A program made the translations under genes and the position numbers. The notes under the pieces are model-generated. The model ran no database searches. It saw only the letters and a list, made by a program, of their open reading frames with translations, and had not been told where the DNA came from. Below, piece after piece: positions 35,573 to 46,488 of a stretch of 64,000 bases of DNA. Origin of the DNA: Conchocele bisecta (lineage: Eukaryota > Mollusca > Bivalvia > Lucinida > Thyasiridae); the NCBI GenBank assembly GCA_029237695.1, contig CM055267.1:6904036-6968035 (forward strand). The letters are read 5' to 3'. How positions within the stretch are numbered: the stretch's first letter is position 1; every line of letters begins with the position of its first letter.

Positions 35573-35806
35573 TCAATGAAGGCGAGGATCGTCTAGAGTG
35601 ATACTTAATGGTACAGTTTCAAATAACGATTCATGAAAAAAAGGTATGCCGACGTAACTAGCTAAGACTAATCAAGAACTAGTAACTATGAACTATACAT
35701 GGTATACCCAAGGTGACCGGAGGGGACACCAACATTTAATAGTTCTATTTACGACCATATAAACCGACAATAGTACAGAATCATCTGGCACAGACATGCA
35801 CAGTAC

Positions 35807-36188
35807 TGTCTGTTTCACGAAGCCTGCCCAAGTTTTACGGTCATATAAACAATGCAAAAACAGTATTTTGTTTGTTAACATTAAATTTTATCAAAATTTA
35901 AGAATGAACCTTCTTTCTATTTCATGAAATTTGATCAAATATTGATTTTATTACGAAGAATGAGTTTTCTATGGGAACTTAACATGGGGTGAAAAAGAGA
36001 TGGAGAACCTGGAGGAGGAGTCGAAAAACGAAAAAATTTGGAAATTGATTCTGAAGCTTAGCTAGATAGCTTGGAAATGATCTAACTAAGAAAACAAAAG
36101 ATACAATTCAATATTACAGAAAAAAATAATGTTTTTGCATTGTTTATATGGCCGTAAATATTGGGCTGCTTTCGTGAAACAGACTGTA
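35807..36188. mobile_element. Family O MITE, copy 3
   Basis: CTGTTTCACGAAGCCTGCCC ... GGGCTGCTTTCGTGAAACAG, with part of the middle deleted. Confidence 0.82.
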
Positions 36189-37054
36189 GGAGTAGAGGTG
36201 TGCGGTCCCCGCCCAAATCCAATGAACGACACACATATAAACACATAACATGAACACAACGCATGCGTCCCAAAACACAAACAACAAATACAGATGACAT
36301 GACATGTAAATATGAAAACATTGCACAATGTTACAAGTTAAAGATGATGATAAAGTTAACGCCTGTGAACAAATCTACACTGTGGTGGGTTTACATGATA
36401 CCATAACTAGTCCACTTCTCACCAGCCGTCACCGAGACAAGTGCGTAATAAAACCTAGGACAAGGACATTACACCACAAAAACAGTAATCAAATGCACGG
36501 AGAGCAAATCTTACTGACAATTGCTGTGTGATGCTGTCCTGTTTCTGACAGCGAGAGTAGCGGGAAATTAAAGCAAATGTAGAGCAACTAATGGAAAGAC
36601 GAAATCACAGAGACGGTGGCGCGATAGAAATGATGATGGGAGAAGATGCAACAACCGAACAAAAAACGGCAATCTGCAGAAGGAAGCTGAGCCATTCAAT
36701 CAATCAGAAAATACAATGTATATGAAACACAGAACTCCCACAATAGAAACTTCCAATGCACAGTGGTACAAACAAGAAAACAACAGCTAGAACAAAAATA
36801 CACGCAATTGCTCAGCAACTATTGCGGACATAGGTAAACGAAATGACTATAAAGAACATAAACGAATGTTAAACCAATAGAACAAGTACCAAATAACATA
36901 ATGCATCTCTAGCCCCAGATCCGGAGTAGTGTGCGCTGGCTTTTGAAGACTGCGATTACTGATGTACACCTACCCGTCATAAATGGTTACATTTTTGTTT
37001 CCGTCATCATTTCGGTATACCTTTTATATTTCACTGTTCACAGTTCGTCATTGA
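36189..37054. other. Non-coding (intronic)
   Basis: A-rich plus strand; no gene or clear repeat recognised. Short frames here have no family signature. Confidence 0.35.
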
Positions 37055-37209
37055 GTGGATACATACGTATCTGGAACCTCTCTAAAACTGACACCCAGCA
37101 AAACAGACGTCGATTTCCTAACTCTGGACTCTCATAATTACAGTGGAATCTCTTTAAAGCGGACACCCTGTGGATCCCATGGTCTCCGCGTTAGAGAGGT
37201 TCCGCTGTA
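37055..37209. mobile_element. Family K MITE, copy at 37.1 kb
   Basis: Left part ATCTGGAACCTCTCTAAAAC; right hairpin CAGTGGAATCTCTTTAAAGC ... GAGAGGTTCCGCTGTA. Confidence 0.65.
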
Positions 37210-37257
37210 TTAGTGATGAGTGTCCCTCCTATCGCCACCTAGTATAGCTGCCATCGT

Positions 37258-37372
37258 GCGCATACCGGTATCAGCCAGCATATGACGCGGGTGACGTTTG
37301 TACGAGTCAACGTGCTGCCATCTTGCAGATACCGGTACCGGCCAGCATCAGACGCGGGTGCCGTTCGTACGA
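37258..37372. repeat. Two-copy tandem repeat, ~62-bp unit
   Basis: ATACCGGTA..CAGCCAGCAT, GACGCGGGTG and TTTGTACGAGTC each occur twice in the same order. Confidence 0.75.
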
Positions 37373-38065
37373 GTCCTTGTACCCAGTATATTGACCACTA
37401 AGTATCCACGGGTAACTAGATTTGTCAGTAATTCATTTACTATGTGAGGGCTTATGTGAGGACGCATTGGTCCTAACACCATCGACTGTAAGGCCGTGAC
37501 CTTCACATAGGCACACGTTTGCGTCGTAGATCTGTCACAGCATGATAGAGGAAACTCCAAACAACGCATGTGGCCATATTACGTAAATGTTAAATTATGA
37601 GAATGTAATACGTCTGTCGTTTGACTTTATGGTTAACGATGGGTGGTTAATCGAAGTAAGTATACGTGTTGAGATAGTGAGGAGTTATGTCAAAGTAACA
37701 TGTACGCCAGTGTGACATTTTGTGAAGGACGGTCGGAATGACGGAGGGACGATGGGTAATTCTCAGCCCAGTATGCCCTGCCCGCAACACTTCTCTGCGG
37801 AATGACAGATATATACATTTTTATGGGCCCACGATTGAGAAAAGTAATCATACGAAATTTGAGCCCAGTGTAATTTCAGACCATCATGCGCATGCGCGCA
37901 GTCTGATCTGGGACTACGCTGTTCACCATTCTGTCACTGAAATAGAGTACTGCCATCTCAAACGTGCACCCTATTTCCATTCTGGGAATGAACATAACCT
38001 CTAGAATCGACAACTGAGAGACATGTCATAATGTAATGAGGCCCCTTTTCTCACCCAGGGGCCTA
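37373..38065. other. Non-coding (intronic)
   Basis: Includes a family Z-like fragment (CAGTCTGATCTGGGACTACG near 37899). No gene seen. Confidence 0.4.
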
Positions 38066-38215
38066 TATGAGACAGGCCATGCGATGTTGTACCTTGCTAT
38101 TTCAGAGTAGAAGCGGAATATAATTCCGCATGTACTCTGATAATTTTGTCAACTTTTGATCCATTTACGGATAATGTTTTAAATTTGGAAACCTATTTCA
38201 AATGGCGTATCTCAT
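38066..38215. mobile_element. Family M MITE, copy 4, adjoining the GPCR exon
   Basis: ATGAGACAGGCCATGCGATG ... AATGGCGTATCTCAT. It ends about 45 bases from the splice donor at 38258, so it lies at the very start of the intron. Confidence 0.75.
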
Positions 38216-38258
38216 ATGTGTGACACCTATTCAAAAGCACACACTCGCCAATGGTTAC

Positions 38259-39014
38259 CTTTCGTTTGGATGATGCAATGCGCGCGTCCCGCCGTCGATC
38301 CACCTCGCCGGGGGTCCGTTTGATCCAGATGACGAAGCCGATACGGGTGTATGTGTATGTGAGGACGGCGAGCGGCACGAAGTACTGCAGACCCATGATG
38401 ATCATCGTGTACGTCCGCCGCAACTCCTTGCTGCCAATGTCCTCGATACACAGACCCTTCTGACACTCGTCCGTCTTGTTGACGAACGGGTTGATGACGT
38501 GCGACTTGAAGACGGTAGGTAGCGGCACGATGAGGGCGAAAAACCAAACGACGGCAATGATGACGACCATGTTGCGCATGGACAGCCGCTGGCGCAATGG
38601 GTACAGGATCGCCACGTAGCGGTCGATGCTCATGGCTACAAGCGTGAAGGCACTAAGGAAGACGACAACGGCCTGCATGTAGAGAACGAAAGGACACATG
38701 AAGGCGCCGAATGGCCAGTAGGGGACGAGCACGTTGATGATGAATGTGAACGGGATACAGATGAGCGCCTTGGCGATATCGGCGATCGCCAGGTTCAGCA
38801 GGAAGAAGTTCGTGATCGTGCGCATGCGCTTCTGGCCAACCACGACGAGACAGACGAGCAGGTTGCCGCCGACGGCGACAACGAATAGAATAGAGTAGAC
38901 GAACATGAGCATCACGTTGCCGAGTGAGAAGGACACGGTGCACGGGTCCACCGTCTGGTTGCCGCCGCCGCCCGGTTCCAGTAGTTCCAGTCCATCGGTC
39001 GCCAGTTCCGCCAT
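38259..39014 (-). CDS. Neuropeptide GPCR, first coding exon (TM1-TM5)
   Basis: Encodes residues 1-252 of a class A peptide receptor expected at the plasma membrane. Visible features: N-glycosylation site NQT near residue 19; TM1 about 34-59 with GN; TM2 about 69-93 with NLAIAD; Cys107 before TM3, for the disulfide to an ECL2 cysteine (Cys184 or Cys189); DRY at 131-133; TM4 about 147-166; a second glycosylation site, NKT, near 179; TM5 about 203-224. It ends in a basic loop, TPGE...RD...SKRK, typical of RYamide/luqin-type receptors. Start: a TGA lies in frame at 39045-39047, and the first ATG after it is at 39014 with G at -3 and +4, so the GTG six codons upstream is not used. The donor is AAG|GTAACC with the intron starting at 38258, phase 0. 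A possible 5'UTR acceptor (TTTGTTTCAG) ends at 39167. The exon is much more GC-rich than its surroundings. The RYamide/luqin/NPY subfamily is inferred from motifs only. Confidence 0.93.
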
Positions 39015-39190
39015 CACACTCCCCGACGTCACGTCCGCCCGGCGTCACACAACACAGGAAGCGAAGGCAGCGATGTCACGCCCGTCCCGTGTCACCCGGG
39101 AGGCGTCAGTCAGCGTACACCTGATACCAACTGGAGGGAGCCGCTACTGCTCTACTGTTGACATTCCTGAAACAAACCACACAATTACAT
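39015..39190 (-). promoter_or_regulatory. 5'UTR / proximal upstream region of the GPCR gene
   Basis: GC-rich like the coding exon and probably transcribed. TGA at 39045-39047 closes the frame. TTTGTTTCAG ending at 39167 looks like an acceptor, so the promoter and a non-coding first exon may lie further upstream. A family-L MITE abuts it at about 39195. Confidence 0.4.
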
Positions 39191-39194
39191 ACTA

Positions 39195-39370
39195 GTTCTA
39201 CGCCACCGCCTGCGCTAATCTTGCCAACATTTGTCATTATTTTTATTTCAAAATACTTGAATATTGTGGTAGAAGTCAAGTAGCTTGATTGGCTGAGCTT
39301 GAGTTATGCTACAGTTCAGGCTCAGACAATCAAATAGCTTAATTGCGAGGAACGTTGCAACCCTGGTAAT
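39195..39370. mobile_element. Family L element, copy 4, next to the GPCR 5' end
   Basis: Inverted copy with GAGCTTGAGTTATGCTACAG / CAGGCTCAGACAATCAAATA. It lies within about 30 bases of the likely 5'UTR acceptor. Confidence 0.7.
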
Positions 39371-39509
39371 TTTAACACATACGGTTGGGTATAATACCAA
39401 TACACACATGATGATATAACACGCGTAAATATATCTGCATTAGAAGGCACAACGGTAATAACTCTGACCAATAGACCAACATTTGATAACATGCGCGCTT
39501 GTAACCACA

Positions 39510-39725
39510 CAACGTATGGGTTGTGGTCTAGGGGTTAGAACACCTGACTTCCAATCCGGAGGTTGTGGGTTCAAACCTCGTATTGGGAATCAAAAATAAT
39601 TTCATAGTATTTCCATCCCACTGGTCTCTCGGATGAGACTTTAAACTGTGGTACGGTCTCTATATGACCGTAGCTGTTACTGGGACGTTAAACCCTATCA
39701 CTTTCACTTATTTCACTTTATAAGT
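39510..39725 (+). mobile_element. tRNA-derived SINE (MetaSINE-like body)
   Basis: The head has a pol III A-box-like GGTCTAGGGGTTAGAACACC, an anticodon-like TTCCAAT loop (TCC, glycine-type) and B-box GGGTTCAAACC. The body has CTCTCGGATGAGACTTTAAA and CTGGGACGTTAAACCC, words I associate with the conserved domain of bivalve MetaSINEs. The tail is CACTTT repeats. Confidence 0.75.
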
Positions 39726-39948
39726 GAATGAAAACGTGCAAGGTAACGCGGTCATACCTGTTTTCTGTTGCTATGGTTATTAGACGGTCTCTGTCCAAAA
39801 TTGACAAAGGTGTTTTAATCACGTGGTGTATATTTACTTATTCAAAATCCCCCAAAACCAGCAGAACATAGTCACGGACGCGCAGGCTGATCTGCGGTTG
39901 CACTGGTCACATGGCCCATTAGCCCTATTTCTCAAAGTACAACCACAT

Positions 39949-40193
39949 ATGAGACACTTCATTTGATGTACCTTCTGGACATCTGAGTAATTTCATTAAA
40001 TACGTTTACACAAATTACAATATGTTTCATAAATAAAGTCAAACGTTGACAAAATTTAAGGAGTACATTCGAAATACAATTCCACATGTACTCTGCAAAT
40101 GTTGTCAACTTTTGACGCCATTTACGGAAAATATTGTAAATGTTCATGAAATTACAGATGTCCGCAGGTACAAAACATATGGCCAATCTCAAT
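39949..40193. mobile_element. Family M MITE, copy 5
   Basis: ATGAGACACTTCATTTGATG ... ACATATGGCCAATCTCA, with GTCAACTTTTGACGCCATTT inside. Confidence 0.72.
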
Positions 40194-40596
40194 AATGCTT
40201 CCGCTGCTGGTGTATTTATATCGCCGGTACACCGTACGGCTGTTGGTGGTGCTGCTTTTGAAGGCACACTATGCCACTGTTATGTGGCAGATGCTTAATC
40301 CTATTATTAAAGACGTCACAGAAAAAACTGCGAGCTATATATGCCAGCAGGATATTTCACGCAGCAGCGGCAAGCAAATGCAGTCGTGCTATAATTAGTG
40401 TCTTCCGCTAATACATGTACAAGCAGCACTTAGTACAATGTTCGCCGAGTTTGTGACAACCAGGTCGGTGGCTGGCAATAAATGTTGACGTTAACGTGTT
40501 AACGTGATTTATTACACTGATAGCAGTTATTTACGGGGCTCCGGAGGTGACATGAGGTTTTTATTTATTTTGTGTCCACTGATTTGTACATGTTAA

Positions 40597-41062
40597 AGGT
40601 ACATGTCCACTAAGTAGGCACAAACTGTTCTTTATATCAGAGACATCATCTGCGACATTTTCTGGCAAAATAAACATATTATATCACACGTAAATTTCCA
40701 CACTGATATCAGGGGTGATAACCGTGTTTCCCTAAAATGTTAACGGACATTACTATTTATTCTCTGTATTTATTGTTTGATGTGCAATGATCATACTTTA
40801 TAATCTGTCGAAAAGATTTTGTTTTTATTGGACGCATTTAATTAATATAAATAATTAAACAATAGTATGCCTCATTTGCATATGAAAATATCCTGATACC
40901 ACCGCGCGTAACTACCAGTAAATAAATATTACTAAATGATTATTCATTGTATCTGTATAGCGGGCACTCGTAATTTTTAGAACTGGTGGAATAGTGACAC
41001 ACTTATACACTTATTTAATTCCTATAAATAACATTTTGTGCCTACCGAGTGGGCATGTACCT
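40597..41062. mobile_element. Family D MITE, copy 3, inserted in a family V element
   Basis: 466 bp between TTAA 40593-40596 and TTAA 41063-41066, in the opposite orientation to copy 2. It interrupts the family V copy at 40533-41565. Confidence 0.88.
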
Positions 41063-41209
41063 TTAATTCGTTCCAACGAAATAAAAAAATAGCTCCCACA
41101 CATTAGCTTTTCGTTCCCGTGATTTAGTGTCATACCCACGCATTACATATATTATTCCGTTCACACGAAATAACATTTTTCCCCACTAAATAGAAGTTCA
41201 TTCATTAAT

Positions 41210-41389
41210 ACAGCGCAACCTCTCTACAACAGCCACCCATGGGAAGACACACAACTGGCTGTTGTAGAGAGGTGTCTGTTGTAGAGAGGTTAAATATAGA
41301 GACAATTTCCCAATTGTGATATAAAATATCGGCTGTTACAGAGAGGGGGTTGTTGTAGAGAGGTGGCTATTCGGAGAGGTTTCACTGTA
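41210..41389. mobile_element. Family K-like MITE with CAACAGCCACC subterminal
   Basis: TACAGCGCAACCTCTCTACA ... GAGAGGTTTCACTGTA flanked by TA. The subterminal sequence differs from other K copies, so this is a separate subfamily. It sits inside the family V copy. Confidence 0.7.
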
Positions 41390-41625
41390 TTTCTTTCCAA
41401 CGAAATAGCTTTAGACTAGACACAACATGTGTCATGTTATTTTTGTTAATTAATTGGAACAAATACTAATTCGAGGGAACGAAATGTTATTTCGTGAGAA
41501 TGAAATACGAATACGTGGCAACTCAATAATTAAAACTATGTGAATGTCTCCTCTGGGGTTCGGTAGTTATCCGCCTGCCTTTAACTGAGAGAGAGAACCT
41601 GTGAACAACTCCTTACAAATAATAT

Positions 41626-41825
41626 ACATTGAAGCCTCTCTAAACCGGACACCCTGGGAGGTCCCCAGGGTGTCCGGTTTAGAGCGGTTTCACTGTAAAT
41701 CTGGCATTTGATAATTCTGAGCCATAGTTGTGTGCTATGCAATCATGAAGAGACATTATCACCTGGGGTAATTGACCAAGAAACTCATGTGTTCTTGGCG
41801 TCCGGTTTAGAGAGGTTTCACTGTA
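41626..41825. mobile_element. Family K MITE, copy at 41.7 kb
   Basis: Opposite orientation: hairpin end first (TACATTGAAGCCTCTCTAAA ... TTTCACTGTA at ~41696), then the body and a second GGTTTCACTGTA end at 41825. Confidence 0.75.
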
Positions 41826-42146
41826 CAGTGAAGAGGGCACACCGAATTGTTCCCGCGATTTCAGCCACACTGTACGTGTTGAGAAAACCTCGAGCTACAC
41901 TATAATTACTAGTATAGTTGTCAATTTATTTCTATCAACGCACGATATCTCTTGAAAAATATTTACAAAATTTACGATTTTGTCCGTAAATGACGTCAAA
42001 CGTTGGCGAAATGTTCAGAGAAAATCCCGCATTTCCTATGAACAAATCTTTAACTGTTGACGCCACTTACAGAAAACGGCATGTCACACTTTCTGTAAGT
42101 ATTCTTCAGGAAAAATCGCACATCTTCGTATGATAAAATCGCATGC

Positions 42147-42633
42147 TTGTGTTCTGAAACCTGCCCAAATTTGACGGCTATATAAATAATACGAACACAA
42201 TATTTCTTCCTTTTGTTTCGTGAAATTTGGCCCAATATTGATTTTGTTGCGAAAAAACAAATTCCACAAGTTAAATCCCCATAGACATCTTCACAAAGTG
42301 AAGATGTCTATGGGGACTGAACATGGGGATTTTTTTTATAACTTCAGAAATATCGATTACATTGCTTTTGTGTTCTTAGTCAGATCATTACCAAGCTATC
42401 TAGACATGTATCGTAGTCGTTCGCGACTCCTCCTGCAGTTCTTTTCATCCATGTTAAATTCTTAGAGACATGATTTGTTTGAATAAAATCAATATTTGAC
42501 AACATTTCATCAAATAAACAGAAGACTCATTCTTAAATCAATATAACATTTAATATTATTGGAAAATAATAACATGGTTTTTACATTGTGCATATATCCG
42601 TAAACTTTGGGAAGGTTCGTGAAACAGACAGTA
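42147..42633. mobile_element. Family O MITE, copy 4
   Basis: TGAAACCTGCCCAAATTTGA ... GGTTCGTGAAACAGACA, with the CCCCATAGACATCTTCAC hairpin intact at about 42279-42320. Confidence 0.78.
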
Positions 42634-43351
42634 ATAAGTTGTTATTGATGAGGGACGATTCACACTACAATTGCGTATACTGATGGTAACTATGGTAACT
42701 ACATGTTTAATGGAAGGATTGAACGTCCTGAAATCATTCTCCGAATGTGTTTGTGGATGACACGTAGACAAATAATTAATCTAAAGTGGAATACGTTTCA
42801 AGTACATCACGAATGATTGTACATGTAGTTTGAAGACTCGTTCCGGAAAACTATTCATGGGTCAGTTAAAGATGTTGTCCATTTTTAGCTACGGCCTACT
42901 TGTTTTATTTTTAGACGAAGCTGTGAGCTGGTTTGGTACAAACGTGTTCGAAAATAAGGCTTCTATCGAGTTTACAAGGATATATTAATCCTTGAGACAG
43001 TGGCCTAGTTCTTTCACATGCGACCCAATTTCCTAAGGAGGTCAGAAACCATTGTTGTAAATAATTTGGCTACGTTTAATGAGGAGTGTTAATGAGCGTG
43101 GCTAAAAAGTGACTTATGCGATGTAGTAGTTCAGCCTCTGCGGACGAATCTCGAGGCTGTGCACCATGTTGTGAACCATATTTAGAAAACTGTAGAGCAC
43201 GTCTACACGTTGTTGCACGGAAACTGCTCCAGTAGTTGCTTAGCTATTTATAAAATGTAATAACTGCACCTTTGATGCCGGTGACATTGGTATGTGATGT
43301 AGCTCTGTTCTGGGGTATCTGTACTTTGTGGCCTCGGTAGTTGCTGTGATA
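42634..43351. other. Non-coding
   Basis: No gene, RNA or repeat recognised. Confidence 0.35.
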
Positions 43352-43560
43352 TACAGTGGAATGTGTCTAAACCGAACACCTAGAAAAATTTTACGGGTCT
43401 CACTGTAATTTATATGGATAGCTAATGACTCTTCGTGTTAGCAATTAACAGCAGCATGTCTCGACATGCTAATAATATACCTGAATTACAGTGGAGCATA
43501 TCTAAACCGGACACCCTGGGGACTTCCCAGGGTGTCCGGTTTAGAGATTTTCCACTGTAT
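43352..43560. mobile_element. Two short family K elements
   Basis: 43352-43408: TACAGTGGAATGTGTCTAAA ... GGTCTCACTGTA. 43487-43560: TACAGTGGAGCATATCTAAA ... TTTCCACTGTA with the CCTGGGGACTTCCCAGG hairpin. Confidence 0.7.
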
Positions 43561-43689
43561 AGGAACACGTAACAGCTCCAGCTATTTGGACGGTGTCATT
43601 GGGAGCTGGTGTAGAGCACGGTTCTGGGGAATCTTCGCTTTGTTGCATCAAAACTGACACTGCAGTTGCTGAGATATATGCATATACAC

Positions 43690-44005
43690 AGCAAAATGTG
43701 CCACATATGCAATTCATATGAACAAATTCATATAATGTTCAAATGTAAAACAAATGAAAAACATATGAATTGCATATGAAATTCATATGAAAGAGCCGAC
43801 ATGAAATGCATATGAAAATTGTATAGATATACAAGCATTGTACATGGGTCTTCATATGAAATTCATATAATTTGCATATGAAATGCATATGAATAGTTTG
43901 CATATGAATTGCATATTGGCTCACTTTATATGATTTGCATATGACATTTTGATATGAATTTCATATGAAAAACATATGACATGCAATATGCCACACATTT
44001 TATAG
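43690..44005. mobile_element. Family Y: CATATGAA-rich inverted element
   Basis: Near-symmetrical ends (CAAAATGTGCCACATATGCA / ATGCAATATGCCACACATTTT) enclose about 300 bp of ATTCATATGAA/TTGCATATGAA words, each a small palindrome. Confidence 0.75.
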
Positions 44006-44199
44006 TGTAGGGAAATGTTACAGTTGCATGGCGGGCGGTGTAGTGTAATGCACGGGCTGGGGTAGTTGCGAAGGTACGGACGGTACTGGATTAATTGCAA
44101 GAGTTACCAATCGCAACTAGGTCTGGGGTATTTGCACTTTGTTGCGTCAATACCGTTCCATTAGCTGATGAGCTATATAAATATAGAACGCCGCCAACG

Positions 44200-45110
44200 G
44201 CATGTATCCCATCGCTGAGGTGGTTGGATTATAAACAATTATGAACATAAACATTCAATAATAAGCCAATCTCTCATACAGTAAATACGTTATAGGAGAA
44301 CGCATCTATAATTGAATGTGAAATTTCAAAGTTATTCGACCTTGGGCACGGAGGGAGCATCGGTTGGGAGAGGAATGAAACTATGAATGATGAGAAATAT
44401 GCACATAAAGTTTGAAGCCAATCACTTGTACACTAAAGAAATTATAGTGGAATGGAGAAACGCGCACACATCTACTGAATGCGAACTTGCTATTTGACCT
44501 TGACATCGGGGGCGGGGGAGCATGGGTGGGGCAGGGAATGAACATTTGAATGATGAGGAACATGCGTTTGAAATTCTAAGCCAATCACTCACACACTAAA
44601 TAAGTTATAGTGGAATTAGGAAACGCCCACACATCTACGGAATGTGAACTTCTAAAGTTATTTGACCTTGACTTTGGGAACGTGTGGAGCATGGGCGGGG
44701 CGGGGAATGAAAATTTGAATGATGAGAAACATGCACATGAAGGTTTAAGCCAATCACTTGTACACTAAAGAAGTTATAGTGCAATGGTGTAACGCGCACA
44801 CATCTACTGTATGTGAATATTCAAAGTTATTTGACGTTGATCTTGTGGGGGTGGAGCATGGGTGGGGTATCAAAATATGAATGATGAGAAGCATGCACAT
44901 GAAGTTTCAAGCCAATCGGTCATACAGTAAAGAAGTTATAGGGGAATGGAGAAACTTGCACGCATTTACTGCATGTAAAATTCCAAAGTTATTTGACCTT
45001 GACCTTGGGTGAAGGGCAGCATGGATGGGGTGGGCAAATAATATATGCATGATAATAAACATGTACATGCAGTTTGAAGCCAGTCGGTATTGCACAAGTT
45101 ATAGGAGCAG
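44200..45110. repeat. Degenerate tandem repeat, ~165-bp unit (family X)
   Basis: Five to six units share GAATGATGAGAAACATGCAC, GAAGCCAATCACTTGTACAC, AAGTTATAGTGGAATGGAGA and TATTTGACCTTGACCTTGGG, followed by GGGG(C/T)GGAGCATGGGTGGGG. Confidence 0.9.
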
Positions 45111-45357
45111 TAAGACCCGTGTTTTCCAAAGTTCAACCCGCAAATTATGTGCTGCGACCGACATATGCCTCATTTGCATATAGTTTGATGTTGGTTATAA
45201 AATCCTCGCCCATGCTTCGGATAAAAACGCCATGAAACGGAATTGACGGGATGAACCGCTTCGACATTTGGCCAAATGAAGTCGTGTCTGGTATGACGTA
45301 TGTAGTTTAGGAAAGTATATATATATATTGTCCTGTATCTCGGCAGTGCTTCCAAGT

Positions 45358-45890
45358 GTTGGCTGTCATTGGAGAAATAGAGCTTATGACATTTATGACC
45401 AGTCTAACTCCTTGTCAAATAGCACACTCATGTAGCCTTAGCCTATTTCACCAAAATTACAAAGTATACTTATCTTGCTAAGTACACTTTGAGGGAGAAC
45501 TTTTACATTTAAGGATAATTAATTATTAATTTTTATTATACTGAATGTATTACATTACCACAGCCATTTTGGCTGTGATAATGTAATACATTCAGTATAA
45601 TAATTCTGCATACTTTTACTCATTAAACATATGCAGTCGTTAGATCTATATGAAATAATGCATTTCGGGAATAATAAATGATTATTCCCTCAAAGTATAC
45701 TTAGCTAGATAAGTATGCTTAGCAATTTTGGTGAAATCAGTTGTATTGCTTGTTAGAAGCGCGTTTTATTGATGAAAACTGAGCATTGTAGATCCTGATC
45801 AGACTGTGCGGATGCACAGGATGCTCTGGATTTACACTGGTCGCAAATGTCATACGCCCCATTTCTCCAGTGGCAGCCACATATAGGCGG
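45358..45890. mobile_element. Family Z element split by family Q
   Basis: Left GGCTGTCATTGGAGAAATAG, right GATCCTGATCAGACTGTGCG ... CCATTTCTCCAGTGGCAGCC. Interrupted by the family Q copy at 45439-45741. Confidence 0.7.
45439..45741. mobile_element. Family Q MITE, copy 4, nested in family Z
   Basis: TAGCCTATTTCACCAAAATT ... TTTTGGTGAAATCAG. The flanking family Z halves are 45358-45433 and 45742-45890. Confidence 0.82.
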
Positions 45891-45963
45891 CGGGCGACAC
45901 ACTATACACATCTAGCGGCCGACCCAGCTTGCAAATTGTCACACCGTACGATGTTCGCCACCC

Positions 45964-46433
45964 ATGCATGTCCACTCACTAGCCACAAACTGTTCTTTAT
46001 AGGAACTAAATAAGTGTATAATTGTGATACTATTCCACCAGTTCTAAAATTTTACGAGTGCCCGCTATACAGATATAATTATTTAGTAATATGTATTACT
46101 TGCGTTGGTATCAGGCTATTTTCATATGCAAATTAGGCATGATATTATTTAATTATTTATACTAATTGAATGCGTCTCCTGAAAAAATAATATTGTCCAC
46201 AGATTATAAAGTACGATCATTGCAAATCAAAAAGTAAATACAGAGAATAAATCGTAATGTCCGTTAACATTTTCAGGAAACTTACGTCTGACATTAAATG
46301 CATAATAATGCCAATCAATACATGGGGTAATGGTGAATGAATGTTAATTTTGCCAGAAAATGTCTCATTTCGTCTCTCTGATACAAAGGACATATTGTGC
46401 CTACTGAGTGGGCATGTATCTTCAAGTATATAT
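45964..46433. mobile_element. Family D MITE, copy 4
   Basis: Same core and ends as copies 1-3 (TGTCCACTCACTAGCCACAA ... CTACTGAGTGGGCATGTA) but with eroded termini and no clear TTAA pair. Confidence 0.75.
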
Positions 46434-46488
46434 TCTCTGACGAGCGTGTCGTTGCATCGAGAGTTGACCGTATATGCGCGCAAGATGA

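Larger units (their letters stand above)
9898..38258 (-). other. 28.4-kb intron of the GPCR gene
   Basis: GT at 38258-38257 and AG at 9899-9898 on the minus strand join two exons in the same frame and at the expected place in the GPCR fold. The intron contains a plus-strand zinc-finger gene (27931-28662), a 5-kb minisatellite, a LINE and at least twenty MITE copies. That splicing skips all of this is inferred. Confidence 0.85.
40533..41565. mobile_element. Family V, copy 2, with nested D and K elements
   Basis: ACGGGGCTCCGGAGGTGACA at the left and GTCTCCTCTGGGGTTCGGT at the right. Between them, TTCGTTCC...ACGAAATAACA words are interrupted by a family D MITE (40597-41062) and a family K-like MITE (41210-41389). 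Confidence 0.78.

Noticed and set aside
38193..38258. Continuation of the receptor ORF past residue 252 (VTIGEC...)
   Set aside because: It lies after a good GT donor, does not resemble TM6, and runs towards a family M MITE. It is intronic read-through.
39015..39032. Receptor start at the GTG at 39032
   Set aside because: GTG is not expected to start a nuclear eukaryotic gene, and an in-frame ATG with good context follows at 39014.
44381..45095. Repeated similar small ORFs (PTHAPPP-type)
   Set aside because: They are frames through the ~165-bp tandem repeat.
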